Source: CAVVGB01 sp963747715
GTDB lineage: Bacteria > Actinomycetota > Thermoleophilia > Gaiellales > Gaiellaceae
DNA: 64,000 bases
Reading direction: 5' to 3'
NCBI GenBank assembly: GCA_963747715.1
Contig: CAVVGB010000003.1
Location: forward strand, 124,001-188,000
The notes under the pieces were generated by a model. The model saw only the letters and a list, made by a program, of their open reading frames with translations. It made no database searches and was not told where the DNA came from. A program made the translations under genes and the position numbers. This document shows, one piece after another, positions 1 to 10,068 of this stretch (its first letter is position 1; each line of letters begins with the position of its first letter).

Positions 1-80
1 CCAAGCCGTCACCGCCTCCGCCTCCGGCGACGACGGGCAAGACGACCACGACTCCGACGACGACCGGCGGCGGGGGTTAG
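1..80 (+). CDS. C-terminal tail of a truncated Pro/Thr/Gly-rich protein
   Basis: The frame open from base 3 to the TAG at 78-80 encodes about 25 residues rich in proline, threonine and glycine, ending in TTTGGGG. Only the low-complexity tail is inside the window, so the family cannot be named. Tails like this are common on actinobacterial penicillin-binding proteins and other envelope proteins, but that is only a suggestion. The stop overlaps by three bases the stop of the convergent thioesterase gene. Confidence 0.45.
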   Translation, partial: KPSPPPPPATTGKTTTTPTTTGGGG

Positions 81-502
81 GAGCGTCGCTCGACGGCGGC
101 GATGCCGTCGGCGAGCCAGGCGGGCATTCGCGTCGGTCGAAACGTCTTCGCGTCGACGCACGCGTGCGCCGTCCATCCGTCCGCCACGGGGCCGGCCGGC
201 TCGTTCAGGCGCTCGACGACGTACTCGAACCGGAAGCGCGCTCCGCGCAGATCGGTGGCGCGTACGTGGATGCGCAACTGGTCGTCGAAGACGCAGGGGA
301 GGCGGTAGCGCACGTACGTCTCGAGCGTCAACGCCTCGACGCCTTTCTCGATCAGGCCTCTGTAGCCGCCCGGGAACTGGCGGAGATACGACACGCGCGC
401 GACCTCGAACCAGGCGAGGTACGTCGCGTTGTTGGCGATGCCCTGGGCGTCCGTCTCGCTGAAGCGGACGTTGAGCTCGGTCGAGAACGAGAATCCATCC
501 AT
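77..502 (-). CDS. Hotdog-fold acyl-CoA thioesterase (4HBT/YbgC-like)
   Basis: A 141-residue single-domain protein, the usual size for the 4-hydroxybenzoyl-CoA thioesterase family. Near residues 13-32 it carries RFSETDAQG followed by an aromatic-rich helix (YLAWFE). This is the family signature, and D18 lies where the catalytic aspartate sits. Members hydrolyse acyl-CoA thioesters in the cytoplasm, and the substrate cannot be read from sequence. The gene is convergent with the partial gene at the left edge. The divergent neighbour starts about 100 bp away, so each has its own promoter region. Confidence 0.8.
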   Translation of the reverse strand: MDGFSFSTELNVRFSETDAQGIANNATYLAWFEVARVSYLRQFPGGYRGLIEKGVEALTLETYVRYRLPCVFDDQLRIHVRATDLRGARFRFEYVVERLNEPAGPVADGWTAHACVDAKTFRPTRMPAWLADGIAAVERRS

Positions 503-603
503 AGCCTCAGGCGGGAAGGTTACGAGGCAAGGCGCGCCGGGTCGTACGCAAGAGGCCGGTGCAGGCGTGACCGCTATTGTCCCGGGGACCCGAGGGGAGG
601 CAC

Positions 604-1056
604 ATGGCGACGAAAGGTAAGAAGGAGCCCGGAAACCTGGTTGAACGGCTCGCCGACCGCGGCGAGGACGCCGTGTCCCGGGTCCTCAACGAGCTCAGCC
701 CGCGCATCTCGGCGGCGTTCGACAGGGCCATGTCGTCGAAAGGCCGAGTCGACTCCGCCTCCCGGTCGGCGCTCACCCAGCTCGGCCTGGCGGCCGCCGA
801 CGAGATCAAAGACCTGCGTGGACAGCTCGAGCGTCTCGAGAAGCGGCTCGCACGGCTCGAGGGCGGATCGGCTTCGGGCGCGAAGGCCTCCGGCAAGTCG
901 AGCGCCAAGCGCTCCGAGACGAAGACGACGCCGAGCGCCAAGAAAGGTTCCACGCGCGTGAAGAACGAGGCGGACAAGGCTCCGTCCCCCGCGCCCGGCC
1001 GCGCCATCGGCGGCGGCAGCGGTCGCGGCAGCGCCGGAACGCCGCCCGCCGACTAG
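604..1056 (+). CDS. Hypothetical protein, coiled coil with basic low-complexity tail
   Basis: About 150 residues. Start ATG 604 is chosen because GGGAGG lies just upstream. Residues 1-60 look helical. A leucine-heptad segment containing RLEKRLARLEG (about 70-80) predicts a short coiled coil. The last 60 residues are Ala/Lys/Ser/Gly-rich and probably disordered. The layout resembles small phasin-like or nucleoid-associated proteins of actinobacteria, but no conserved motif fixes a function. Its stop overlaps the stop of the convergent lipid-kinase gene by a few bases. Confidence 0.6.
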   Translation: MATKGKKEPGNLVERLADRGEDAVSRVLNELSPRISAAFDRAMSSKGRVDSASRSALTQLGLAAADEIKDLRGQLERLEKRLARLEGGSASGAKASGKSSAKRSETKTTPSAKKGSTRVKNEADKAPSPAPGRAIGGGSGRGSAGTPPAD

Positions 1057-1976
1057 CTCGGAGCCCGCAGCCTCAGCGCGCCGGGCAATATCTCGAAGCT
1101 GACGGGCGTCGACCCCGGCTGCTCACCGTCGAGGACGACCGGCAGCGGCTCCTCCGGCGTGACGGTCACGGCTCGTGCCTTGAGAACGTCCACCTTCGCG
1201 TGCCCGACATGCGTGCCGCGGTAGATCTTCGGGAAGGTCGTGACGAAGTCGGCCTTCGACACGTCTCCGATGAGGACGACGTCGAAGAGCCCGTCGTCCG
1301 GCGAGGCGTCCGGGGCGACGCGCATGCCGCCGGCCGCAAACGCGCCGTTGGCGACGATGACCTCGAACATGCGGCCCTCGCGCTTCACGCCGTCGGCCTC
1401 GATCGTCATCGGGACGCTCGACCAGCGCGTGAAGACCGCGACGGTCGCCCAGAAATACGCGGCGCGCGCACCGAGACGCCGTGACGTAACGGCCCCGCGG
1501 CGCGCTATCGCGCCGCTGATCCCCGCGCCGGCGAAATTGGCGAAGTAGCGCTCGCCGGAGCCGAGGCGGGCGCGCCCGGCGTCCACCTGTCGCGCGCTCC
1601 CGTGCGCGGCGACGGCGAGCGCTTGCTCCGCGTTCGTCGGAATCCCGAACGTGCGCGCGAAGTCGTCCCCAGTTCCGCACGGCACGACAGCCAGCTCGCA
1701 GCTCGCGCCGGTGCCGAGGAGCCCGTTGACGGCCTCGTTGACGGTGCCGTCTCCGCCCACGACCACCACGAGCTCGGCTCCATCCTCGACGGCGCGTCGC
1801 GTGAGATCCGTGACGCGGCCGGGAGCATCGCTGAGGAGAGCCTCGCCGGAGAGACCGAGCGCGGTCGCACGCTGCACGAGCTCGGGCCACCGCTTGCCCG
1901 CGGACCAGTTGCCCGCCGCGGGGTTGACGACGAAGGCGGTCTTAATGGGACTCGGCCGTGACCGTGCCGAGCGCAA
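1053..1976 (-). CDS. Diacylglycerol kinase family lipid kinase
   Basis: The protein contains the DAGK catalytic-domain signatures in order: VVNPAAG near the N-terminus, GGDGTVNEAVNG (nucleotide-binding glycine-rich loop) and GTGDDFARTFG. The length of about 300 residues fits the YegS/DgkB-type family, which phosphorylates diacylglycerol or related lipids at the membrane during phospholipid turnover. The best start is TTG 1976, which overlaps the end of the nucleoside phosphorylase by 35 bp; no ATG or GTG lies near the conserved N-terminus. The overlap suggests translational coupling with that upstream gene. Confidence 0.85.
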   Translation of the reverse strand: MRSARSRPSPIKTAFVVNPAAGNWSAGKRWPELVQRATALGLSGEALLSDAPGRVTDLTRRAVEDGAELVVVVGGDGTVNEAVNGLLGTGASCELAVVPCGTGDDFARTFGIPTNAEQALAVAAHGSARQVDAGRARLGSGERYFANFAGAGISGAIARRGAVTSRRLGARAAYFWATVAVFTRWSSVPMTIEADGVKREGRMFEVIVANGAFAAGGMRVAPDASPDDGLFDVVLIGDVSKADFVTTFPKIYRGTHVGHAKVDVLKARAVTVTPEEPLPVVLDGEQPGSTPVSFEILPGALRLRAPS

Positions 1977-2655
1977 GCTCGGTCATCTGGTCGACGGCGG
2001 CGCGCATCTGCTCGTCCGAGATGCGGACGAACTCACCCTCGACGACGACGTCGCTGACTGTGAGGAGGCAGCCCGCCTTGACCTTGCGCAGAGCGCCGAG
2101 GGTGAAGAGCACGGCTGCCTCCATCTCGACGGCGAGGATGCCGCGGTCCGACCAGCGCTGGTACTGACCGTCGTCGGGGTTGTAGAAGAGGTCGCTCGAG
2201 ACGATGGGGCCGACGCGCAGGCGCTTGCCCATCTCCTTCGCCGCGTGCACGGCGCCGTGGACGAGCTCCCAGTCGGCGGTTGGCGCGTGCGGCTCGCGGA
2301 CGAGGTGCTGGGCGGTCGAGTCCGCGGCGACGGCCGACACGGCCACGATCAGATCGCCGAGCTGCAGGTCCGGTTGCAGGCCTCCGCAGGTGCCGATGCG
2401 CAGGAGGCGCTTGACGCCGAGTTGGACGAGCTCCTCGATGACGATCGCCGCCGACGGGCAACCCATCCCGGTGGCCTGGACGGACACCGGCCGGCCGCGA
2501 TACGTGCCCGTGTAGCCGAGCATGCCGCGCTCGGAGTTCTTCTGCTCGGCCCCTTCGAGGAACGTCTCCGCGACGTACTTCGCCCGCAGCGGATCGCCGG
2601 GGAGAAGACATGCGTCGGCGTAGTCGCCTGGCTCTGCACGAACATGGATCGGCAC
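1942..2655 (-). CDS. deoD: Purine-nucleoside phosphorylase, DeoD type
   Basis: A 237-residue protein that begins PIHVRAEPGDYAD and continues LLPGDPLRAKY and AETFLEG. This is the hexameric NP-I family N-terminus. GMGCPS, GTCGG, VEMEAA and the VSD motif with the catalytic aspartate follow. It cleaves purine (deoxy)nucleosides with phosphate to base plus (deoxy)ribose-1-phosphate for salvage. The GTG at 2655 matches the family N-terminus; the longer open frame upstream is non-coding. The gene diverges from the GNAT gene with only 22 bp between start codons, so one or both transcripts may be leaderless. It is followed by the lipid kinase with overlap. Confidence 0.9.
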   Translation of the reverse strand: MPIHVRAEPGDYADACLLPGDPLRAKYVAETFLEGAEQKNSERGMLGYTGTYRGRPVSVQATGMGCPSAAIVIEELVQLGVKRLLRIGTCGGLQPDLQLGDLIVAVSAVAADSTAQHLVREPHAPTADWELVHGAVHAAKEMGKRLRVGPIVSSDLFYNPDDGQYQRWSDRGILAVEMEAAVLFTLGALRKVKAGCLLTVSDVVVEGEFVRISDEQMRAAVDQMTELALGTVTAESH

Positions 2656-2677
2656 GGGGTTGCGTATCGTCCGTGGG

Positions 2678-3481
2678 ATGGCGCGCCTGGTCAAGCGTCC
2701 GCGGCTCGTCAAGCGTCCGTCGCTGGAGCAGGTTCTTGGCTTCTGCGACCAGGATCCGATCGAGCGCGTCTTCCTCGAAGACGTGGCGCGGCGGGGCCTG
2801 CGACGCTTCGTCGGTCTCCGGGGAGACGGCGTGCTCACGGCGCTCGGCTACGTCGGCGCCAACATCGTCCCGTCGGGCCAGGGCACGGCCGCGTTCGCGC
2901 GCTTGGCAGCCGACGCCAGACCTCGCATGATCGTCGGCGACCAGGCGGCGGTGGACGAGCTCTGGGACGCGATGCGCGGCCGCGTGCCGGCGCCGATCGA
3001 CGACCGCCCGGGTCAGCCCGTCTACGTCCTGCGAACAGTCCCGCCCGCGGGTGACAGCGGGCTCCGGACGGCCACCCGGGAGGACCTTGCCGTGCTCGTG
3101 CCCGCTTCGGCCCGCGCCTTCTTCGAGGAGGTCGGCGTCGACGCCCACGCTCGCGACCCCGCGCTCTTCTCGGAACGGACCCGGAACCAGATCGACGAGG
3201 GGAGGAGCTGGCTGTGGGAAGAGGAGGGGCGCATCCTCTTCAAGGCCGAGGCCTCGGCCTGGACCGACCGGGCCGTCCAGCTCCAGCAAGTGTGGGTCGA
3301 CCCCGAGCTGCGCGGCCGTGGCTATGGAAAGCGCGGCCTCGCCGACCTCTGCGGCCTCCTGCTCCGGAGCACCCCCGCGGTGTCCCTGTTCGTACGGCCC
3401 GAAAACGCCGCGGCCATCGCTTTGTACGAGGGAATCGGCATGCGCCGGGTCGGTTCATACCGTTCTCTTATCTTCGGCTAG
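2678..3481 (+). CDS. GNAT-family N-acetyltransferase with N-terminal DUF4081-like domain
   Basis: About 267 residues. The C-terminal third is a GNAT fold: QVWVDPELRGRGYGKRGL is the acetyl-CoA pyrophosphate-binding motif (R/Q-x-x-G-x-G), followed by VSLFVRPENAAAIALYEGIGM, the usual motif B. The N-terminal 130 residues (SLEQVLGFCDQDPIERVFLED) resemble DUF4081, which is fused to GNAT domains in actinobacteria. The acceptor substrate is unknown. ATG 2678 was chosen over an ATG six codons upstream because it leaves a minimal gap to the divergent deoD start. Confidence 0.8.
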   Translation: MARLVKRPRLVKRPSLEQVLGFCDQDPIERVFLEDVARRGLRRFVGLRGDGVLTALGYVGANIVPSGQGTAAFARLAADARPRMIVGDQAAVDELWDAMRGRVPAPIDDRPGQPVYVLRTVPPAGDSGLRTATREDLAVLVPASARAFFEEVGVDAHARDPALFSERTRNQIDEGRSWLWEEEGRILFKAEASAWTDRAVQLQQVWVDPELRGRGYGKRGLADLCGLLLRSTPAVSLFVRPENAAAIALYEGIGMRRVGSYRSLIFG

Positions 3482-3519
3482 CCCTTTCGGGGATTGCCCG
3501 CTGCTAGCGGCGATCCATC

Positions 3520-3997
3520 ATGAGAGCACTTGCGGCGAATCGGCGTTACTGCGGCGACGGTCGTCCTCGTGCTCGCTTTCGGCGCCCTCGCGGTGCGCGC
3601 GGCGAACGGGCCGAGAGGCCCAATCTCGCATTCCTGCACGGCCAAGGATCAGAGCTTCATCCAGACGGCCACCATCGACGTCACCGGGCTCACCGCACTC
3701 GCCGGCGAGTTCAGGTCCGGGTCGGTCCAGCCGGGGGAGGTCGCCGGGCAGGCCTTCGACGCGGCGGAGCGCGTCGAGCATGTCAAGCCCGATGACCCGT
3801 CCCTTCGGGCCGCTCAAAAGTACCTCGGCGGAATGTTCAGCGAGTACGGCACGGCCGTCGTCACGATCGGCAAGGGGAAAGACGGAAGCGCCCGGATGCA
3901 GCGCGCGTACGGGCTCGCGAACGGCGCCCGCGACGTTCTGGCCGAGGCTCAGCCGGCGCTTCAGAAAAAGGGTTGCGATGTCGGGCCGTTGCTCTAA
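3520..3997 (+). CDS. Hypothetical secreted protein, start probably shifted by one base
   Basis: The frame ending at 3997 encodes about 155 residues, with a basic start (MRRIGV) and a hydrophobic stretch (VVLVLAFGALAV) that read as a Sec signal peptide. The mature part contains two Cys and no motif I recognise. The only in-frame start is TTG 3530. An ATG at 3520 is in the neighbouring frame and would join it if one extra base near 3529 were removed, giving MRALRRIGV. That is the same +1 defect seen elsewhere in the window. The gene ends 20 bp before tilS. Confidence 0.55.
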
Positions 3998-4017
3998 CGC
4001 CTCCTTACAATTCGTTC

Positions 4018-5022
4018 GTGGACGCCGGCCTTCTCCGTGCGAGGATCGAGGAGCACGTCCGCCGGCACGACCTCATTCCCCCCGGCGGCGACGTTCTCTG
4101 CCTGGTGTCGGGTGGTCCGGACTCGACGTGCCTCTGGCATGCGCTTGGGGCCCTGGGCTACCGCGTAGGCGCTCTCCACGTCAACCATAGGCTCCGCGGC
4201 GCGGAGTCGGACGAGGACGCGCGCTTCTGCCGCGAGCGCTTCGGCGCCGCGGTCGTCGACGCTCCGCCCGACGGCGCGGGCACGGAAGCCGAGTTGCGCG
4301 AGCTTCGGTACGGCTTCGCCACGGACCGCCTGCGCGCCACGGGCCACACGGCCTCGGACCAGATCGAGACGATCCTGTTCCGCCTCGCCTCGAGCGGAAC
4401 GACGACGGGCATCCAGGTCCGCCGCGACGACGGTGTCGTCCGCCCGCTCCTGACGCTGTGGCGAAGCGAGACGGAGGACTATTGCCGCGCGGAGGGCCTG
4501 CCGTTCCGGGTCGACTTGTCCAACCCGAACACGGCCCGCGGCCTCATCCGCGGACAGATCGTGCCCGCGCTCGAGAAGCTCCATCCGGCCGCCCAGCGCA
4601 ACGTGCTCGCGGCGCTCGATGCCGGCGGCCGCATCCCTCGTCACCTCGAAGACGCGCTGTTAGAGTTGCTTGCCTCGCGTGAGGGCTCAAAGCGTGTCGA
4701 TCTGGGTGACGGACGCGTGGCGGTACGCGAGTACGGGAACATCTGGGTCGAGCGCGCTCCGGTACGGCTCGACCGGCCCGTTCACTGGGGCGGCTGGGTG
4801 CTGACGCCGCGCGTCGACGGCCTCTGGGTTCGTTCGTGGCGCGCCGGCGATCGGCTCGCCGACCGGGGGAAGAAGGTGCAGGACCTGTTCGTCGACGCCA
4901 AGGTCCCGCGCTCGGAACGCGATGCCTGGCCACTCGTCGTGCGGGGCGACCGCGTGATCGCGGTTCCCGGCATCGCGACGGCGCCGGGCTACGAGGACGC
5001 CGTCGAGGAGACGAAGGAATGA
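4018..5022 (+). CDS. tilS: tRNA(Ile)-lysidine synthase
   Basis: A 334-residue N-type ATP pyrophosphatase. LCLVSGGPDSTCLWHAL gives the SGGxDS P-loop at about residues 29-34, and LHVNHRLRG follows as in TilS. The enzyme ligates lysine to C34 of the CAU-anticodon tRNA-Ile, converting it to lysidine so it decodes AUA. It is a single-copy essential gene. GTG 4018 places the P-loop at the usual distance from the N-terminus. It precedes hpt and ftsH, the classic tilS-hpt-ftsH order. Confidence 0.93.
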   Translation: MDAGLLRARIEEHVRRHDLIPPGGDVLCLVSGGPDSTCLWHALGALGYRVGALHVNHRLRGAESDEDARFCRERFGAAVVDAPPDGAGTEAELRELRYGFATDRLRATGHTASDQIETILFRLASSGTTTGIQVRRDDGVVRPLLTLWRSETEDYCRAEGLPFRVDLSNPNTARGLIRGQIVPALEKLHPAAQRNVLAALDAGGRIPRHLEDALLELLASREGSKRVDLGDGRVAVREYGNIWVERAPVRLDRPVHWGGWVLTPRVDGLWVRSWRAGDRLADRGKKVQDLFVDAKVPRSERDAWPLVVRGDRVIAVPGIATAPGYEDAVEETKE

Positions 5023-5058
5023 GCCGGTGGTGACCCCGATGTGGGGTGGGTGGTGGGG

Positions 5059-5625
5059 ATGATTAACGAGCTGACCGCGGCGGTCGAAGAGGTCCTGATC
5101 GACGAGGAGACCCTCCAGGGCCGGATCGCAGAGCTCGGCGCTTCGATCACCGAGGACTACCGCGGCCGTGACCTCTTGCTGATCGGCGTTCTGAAGGGCG
5201 CCGTCTTTTTCATGGCCGACCTCATGCGGCAGATCGAGGTGCCGTGCGAGGTGGACTTCATGGCGATCTCGAGCTACGGAGCGGGCGTGGACTCGTCGGG
5301 TGTCGTCCGCATTCTCAAGGACCTGGACGTCTCGATCGAGGGTCGCCACGTTCTCGTCGTCGAAGACATCATCGACTCGGGTCTCACACTCTCGTACCTG
5401 CTGCGCAACCTCGAGGCGCGCGAGCCGGCTTCGCTCGAGGTGTGCGCGCTCATGACGAAGCCGGAGCGGCGTGAGAACGACGTCGAGTGCCGCTACGTGG
5501 GCTTCGAGATCCCGAACCGCTTCGTGATCGGCTACGGGCTCGACTTCGCCGAGCGGTATCGCAACCTTCCCTACGTGGGGGTCTTGCGGGACGAGCTCGT
5601 CGCCCAGGCCGAGGAGACCGCCTGA
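5059..5625 (+). CDS. hpt: Hypoxanthine(-guanine) phosphoribosyltransferase
   Basis: A 188-residue type I phosphoribosyltransferase. The PRPP-binding motif VLVVEDIIDSG is intact (about 96-106) and the flexible-loop region SSYGAGVDSSG precedes it. It converts hypoxanthine or guanine plus PRPP to IMP or GMP in purine salvage. ATG 5059 has GGTGGGG just upstream; a GTG six codons earlier is possible. It lies between tilS and ftsH, the widespread synteny, and its stop is followed by a short FtsH-like reading frame. Confidence 0.92.
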   Translation: MINELTAAVEEVLIDEETLQGRIAELGASITEDYRGRDLLLIGVLKGAVFFMADLMRQIEVPCEVDFMAISSYGAGVDSSGVVRILKDLDVSIEGRHVLVVEDIIDSGLTLSYLLRNLEAREPASLEVCALMTKPERRENDVECRYVGFEIPNRFVIGYGLDFAERYRNLPYVGVLRDELVAQAEETA

Positions 5626-5632
5626 AGGACCC

Positions 5633-5806
5633 AGCTGGTGGTCGGCCCTCACGTACCTCTTGCCCTTCGTGCTCTTTGGCGCGTTCTGGATCCTCCTCCT
5701 CCGACGCCATCAAGGAAAGGGCCAGAACGGCCGAAGAGGAGACTTGGAGGGTGAGGCCCGCGACGAAGCTGAGCAAACGGGAACCGATCCCTGGACATCC
5801 CGGTAA
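5633..5806 (+). pseudogene. 57-codon open frame resembling the second membrane segment of FtsH
   Basis: Immediately after hpt, in a different frame, the DNA encodes SWWSALTYLLPFVLFGAFWI plus a charged tail ending in TAA at 5804-5806. Residues 1-20 closely match the ftsH segment at about 6173-6235 (AWWSILTYLLPFVLFFGFWI), and the DNA is also very similar over about 60 bp. The frame has no ATG, GTG or TTG in front; it simply runs out of hpt. It is either a fragment duplicated from ftsH or a tiny membrane protein with an unrecognised start. Nothing is known of its expression. Confidence 0.5.
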
Positions 5807-5849
5807 ACCGACAGCAGGCTGCTACCGTTAATAGCTCCAAAGGAGCCTT

Positions 5850-7805
<1,956 letters not shown>

Positions 7806-8040
7806 CTCGCGCCTGGGCGGCGCGGCTTTCGCCGGGCGAGCCCGGCTTCGCGCGCGCCTGACGCCGCTCGCGGCAGGATCCTTGGCTCGCGGGCGCTCGC
7901 TCGTGTGCAATCGGCGCGTAGCGCGTCGCGCCCGCTCGGTCGGCTCCCTTGCGACACGGCGCCCCAGGACACGAGCTAGTGCGGTTTAGGATCCCTTCAT
8001 AGGAAAGCCCCTCGAAGAATCCCTGCCGCGCCCGAGTGTC

Positions 8041-8823
8041 ATGGGCGTCGTCAACGTCACGCCGGACTCCTTCTCGGACGGCGGGCAGTTTCTCGACGCC
8101 GATGCCGCCGTTGAGCAGGCTCGACGCCTCGTGGAGGAGGGGGCTGCGATCGTGGACGTCGGGGGAGAGTCGACGCGCCCCGGATCGGAGGGCGTCTCGG
8201 CCGAGGAAGAGCTCGCGCGCGTCGAGCCCGTTCTCGAGCGGCTGAGCGGCGTTCCCGTCTCCATCGACACTTCGAAGGCCGCGGTGGCAGACCGTGCGCT
8301 CGCACTCGGCGCCGCGATGGTCAACGACGTCACCGCGCTACGCGGCGATCCCGAGCTGGCCGGGGTCGTCGCCGACTCCGGCGCCTACGTTTGCCTCATG
8401 CACATGCGCGGCGAACCGCGCACGATGCAGGAGGACCCACGCTACGAGGACGTGGTCTCCGACGTCGTCGCCTTTCTCGAGGAGCGGCTTTCGTACGCGG
8501 TCAAGGCGGGCGTCGCCGAGGAGAACATCTGTCTCGACCCCGGCATCGGCTTCGGCAAGACGGTCGACCACAACCTGGAGCTCGTCGGCCGGCTCGACGA
8601 GATCGTCGCTCTCGGGCGGCCGGTCGTCGTTGGCCCCTCGCGCAAGCGCTTCCTCGGGCGCGTGCTCGGCGATCCCGAGGCGGTCACGGGCCCGGTGGCC
8701 GCGGGAGTCGCAGTCGCCGTGCTGGCGTTCGAGCGGGGCGCGTCGATCTTCCGCGTGCACGACGTACGCGAGCACGTCGAGGCGCTGGCAGCGGCGCGGG
8801 CGCTCGAGCAGGTCGGCCGCTGA
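8041..8823 (+). CDS. folP: Dihydropteroate synthase
   Basis: About 260 residues carrying the DHPS signatures MGVVNVTPDSFSDGG at the N-terminus and GGESTRPGS around residue 40, then DPGIGFGKT further in. It condenses p-aminobenzoate with 7,8-dihydropterin pyrophosphate. The conserved motif starts at the first residue, so the protein appears slightly short: family members have several residues before MGVVN. An in-frame stop at 7987 leaves only a rare CTG (8023) as an upstream alternative. It overlaps folB by one base, so the two are coupled. Confidence 0.92.
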   Translation: MGVVNVTPDSFSDGGQFLDADAAVEQARRLVEEGAAIVDVGGESTRPGSEGVSAEEELARVEPVLERLSGVPVSIDTSKAAVADRALALGAAMVNDVTALRGDPELAGVVADSGAYVCLMHMRGEPRTMQEDPRYEDVVSDVVAFLEERLSYAVKAGVAEENICLDPGIGFGKTVDHNLELVGRLDEIVALGRPVVVGPSRKRFLGRVLGDPEAVTGPVAAGVAVAVLAFERGASIFRVHDVREHVEALAAARALEQVGR

Positions 8824-9182
8824 TGGACGTCGTGATCGAGATCGAGGGGCTCGAGGTCAACGGCTTCCACGGCGCCACCAAGCGCGAGAGGAAGGAGGGC
8901 CAGCCTTTCCTCTTCGACCTCTACCTCATCGCCCACGACGCCGGCGTTCGCAGCGACCACCTGGCGGACACGGTCGACTACACGAAGGTCGTCGAGCGCG
9001 TGCGCGTGATCTGCGAGGGCAAGCGCTTCAACCTGATCGAGGCGCTGGCCGCTGCCGTCGTCGACGACCTCATGGACAACTTCCCCCTCTCACGCGCGCG
9101 CGTGCGTGTACGGAAACCGCAGGTCCGCCTCGGTCTTCCCGTCGAGTTCACTGCGGCCACGATCGAGCGCACTCGCCGTTAA
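8823..9182 (+). CDS. folB: Dihydroneopterin aldolase
   Basis: A 119-residue protein with the DHNA signature: GLEVNGFHGATKRER at the N-terminus and the catalytic glutamate in EGQPFLFD. DTVDYTKV and NLIEALA follow. It converts dihydroneopterin to 6-hydroxymethyl-dihydropterin plus glycolaldehyde, just before FolK. ATG 8823 overlaps the folP TGA in an ATGA junction. Confidence 0.9.
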   Translation: MDVVIEIEGLEVNGFHGATKRERKEGQPFLFDLYLIAHDAGVRSDHLADTVDYTKVVERVRVICEGKRFNLIEALAAAVVDDLMDNFPLSRARVRVRKPQVRLGLPVEFTAATIERTRR

Positions 9183-9191
9183 GGGTTCGTC

Positions 9192-9656
9192 GTGACGAAG
9201 GCGTACGTGGGTCTCGGGGCGAACCTCGGTGACCGGGAGGAAATGTTGCAGCGCGCCGTCGAGCTCCTGGCCGCTGAGCCGGGGATCGAGGTCGTGGCCG
9301 TCTCGAGCTTCCGCGAGACGGAGCCCGTGGGTTACGTCGACCAGCCGGCGTTCCTGAACGGCGCCTGCGCCGTCGAGACCGAGCTCTCCCCGCATGACCT
9401 GCTCGACCGGCTGCTTGCGATCGAGCGCGCGCTCGGGCGGGAAAGGGGTAAGGGCCCCCGTTGGGGCCCGCGGACGATCGACCTCGACCTGCTCCTCTAC
9501 GGGCAAGAGACCGTGGACGAGCCTGGGCTGACCGTCCCGCACCCGCGCCTGTCCGAACGACCGTTTGCCCTCGAGCCGCTCGTCGAGCTCGATGCGGGGC
9601 TCCGTCTCCCCGATGGACGCGGCCTCCAGGGCCTATTGAGCCCAGGAGTAGAATGA
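9192..9656 (+). CDS. folK: 2-amino-4-hydroxy-6-hydroxymethyldihydropteridine pyrophosphokinase
   Basis: A 154-residue HPPK. YVGLGANLGDREEML begins the protein and GPRTIDLDLLLYG is the family signature with metal-binding aspartates, followed by VPHPRLSERPF. It transfers pyrophosphate from ATP to 6-hydroxymethyl-dihydropterin to give the FolP substrate. GTG 9192 lies 9 bp after the folB stop, so folP-folB-folK form one unit. Confidence 0.93.
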   Translation: MTKAYVGLGANLGDREEMLQRAVELLAAEPGIEVVAVSSFRETEPVGYVDQPAFLNGACAVETELSPHDLLDRLLAIERALGRERGKGPRWGPRTIDLDLLLYGQETVDEPGLTVPHPRLSERPFALEPLVELDAGLRLPDGRGLQGLLSPGVE

Positions 9657-9660
9657 GGTT

Positions 9661-10029
9661 GTGTCGCACCTCGACGAGCTCGACGAATACGAGGCGGAGC
9701 TCGAGCTCCGGCTGAAGCGCGAGTATTCCGCCGTTTTCGGTCTCTTTCGCTATTGCATCGTCACCCAGGATTCGACCTACCTCTGCAATCGCCACGAGCT
9801 CAAGGTGCTGCCCCAGACCGCCTACCCGTTCTTCCACCTGACCATGGAAGACGTGTGGGTCTGGGACAAGAACCGGCCGACGCGGATGATCCCGCGGGCC
9901 GAGGTGTACACGTCGAGCGACGTCACCATCGAGGAGCTTCGCGGCGAGGGCGAGGAGCCCGTGCTCACGCCTGAGGCGCTGGCCGAGAAGCTCGGCGAGA
10001 CGCTCTCGGGCGAAGACGACACGGCGTAG
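9661..10029 (+). CDS. DUF2469-family protein
   Basis: A 122-residue acidic protein. YEAELELRLKREYSAVFGLF and the later VWVWDKNRPTR and DVTIEEL match the pattern of the actinobacterial DUF2469 family, whose function is unknown. It starts with GTG 9661 almost directly after folK (4 bp gap) and reads in the same direction, so it is probably cotranscribed with the folate genes. A degenerate copy of the intergenic palindrome separates it from coaX. Confidence 0.75.
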   Translation: MSHLDELDEYEAELELRLKREYSAVFGLFRYCIVTQDSTYLCNRHELKVLPQTAYPFFHLTMEDVWVWDKNRPTRMIPRAEVYTSSDVTIEELRGEGEEPVLTPEALAEKLGETLSGEDDTA

Positions 10030-10050
10030 GGCGGGCATGCCCCGTCCGGG
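10027..10050. repeat. Degenerate copy of the GCATGC palindromic repeat
   Basis: The gap between the DUF2469 gene and coaX contains TAGGGCGGGCATGCCCC followed by GTCCGGG. It has the same layout as the perfect palindromes near 17.0, 30.7, 48.9 and 52.2 kb, but the outer arms no longer pair. The preceding TAG is again the stop codon of the upstream gene. Confidence 0.55.
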
Positions 10051-10068
10051 AAACCGGAGCTAGCCGCC

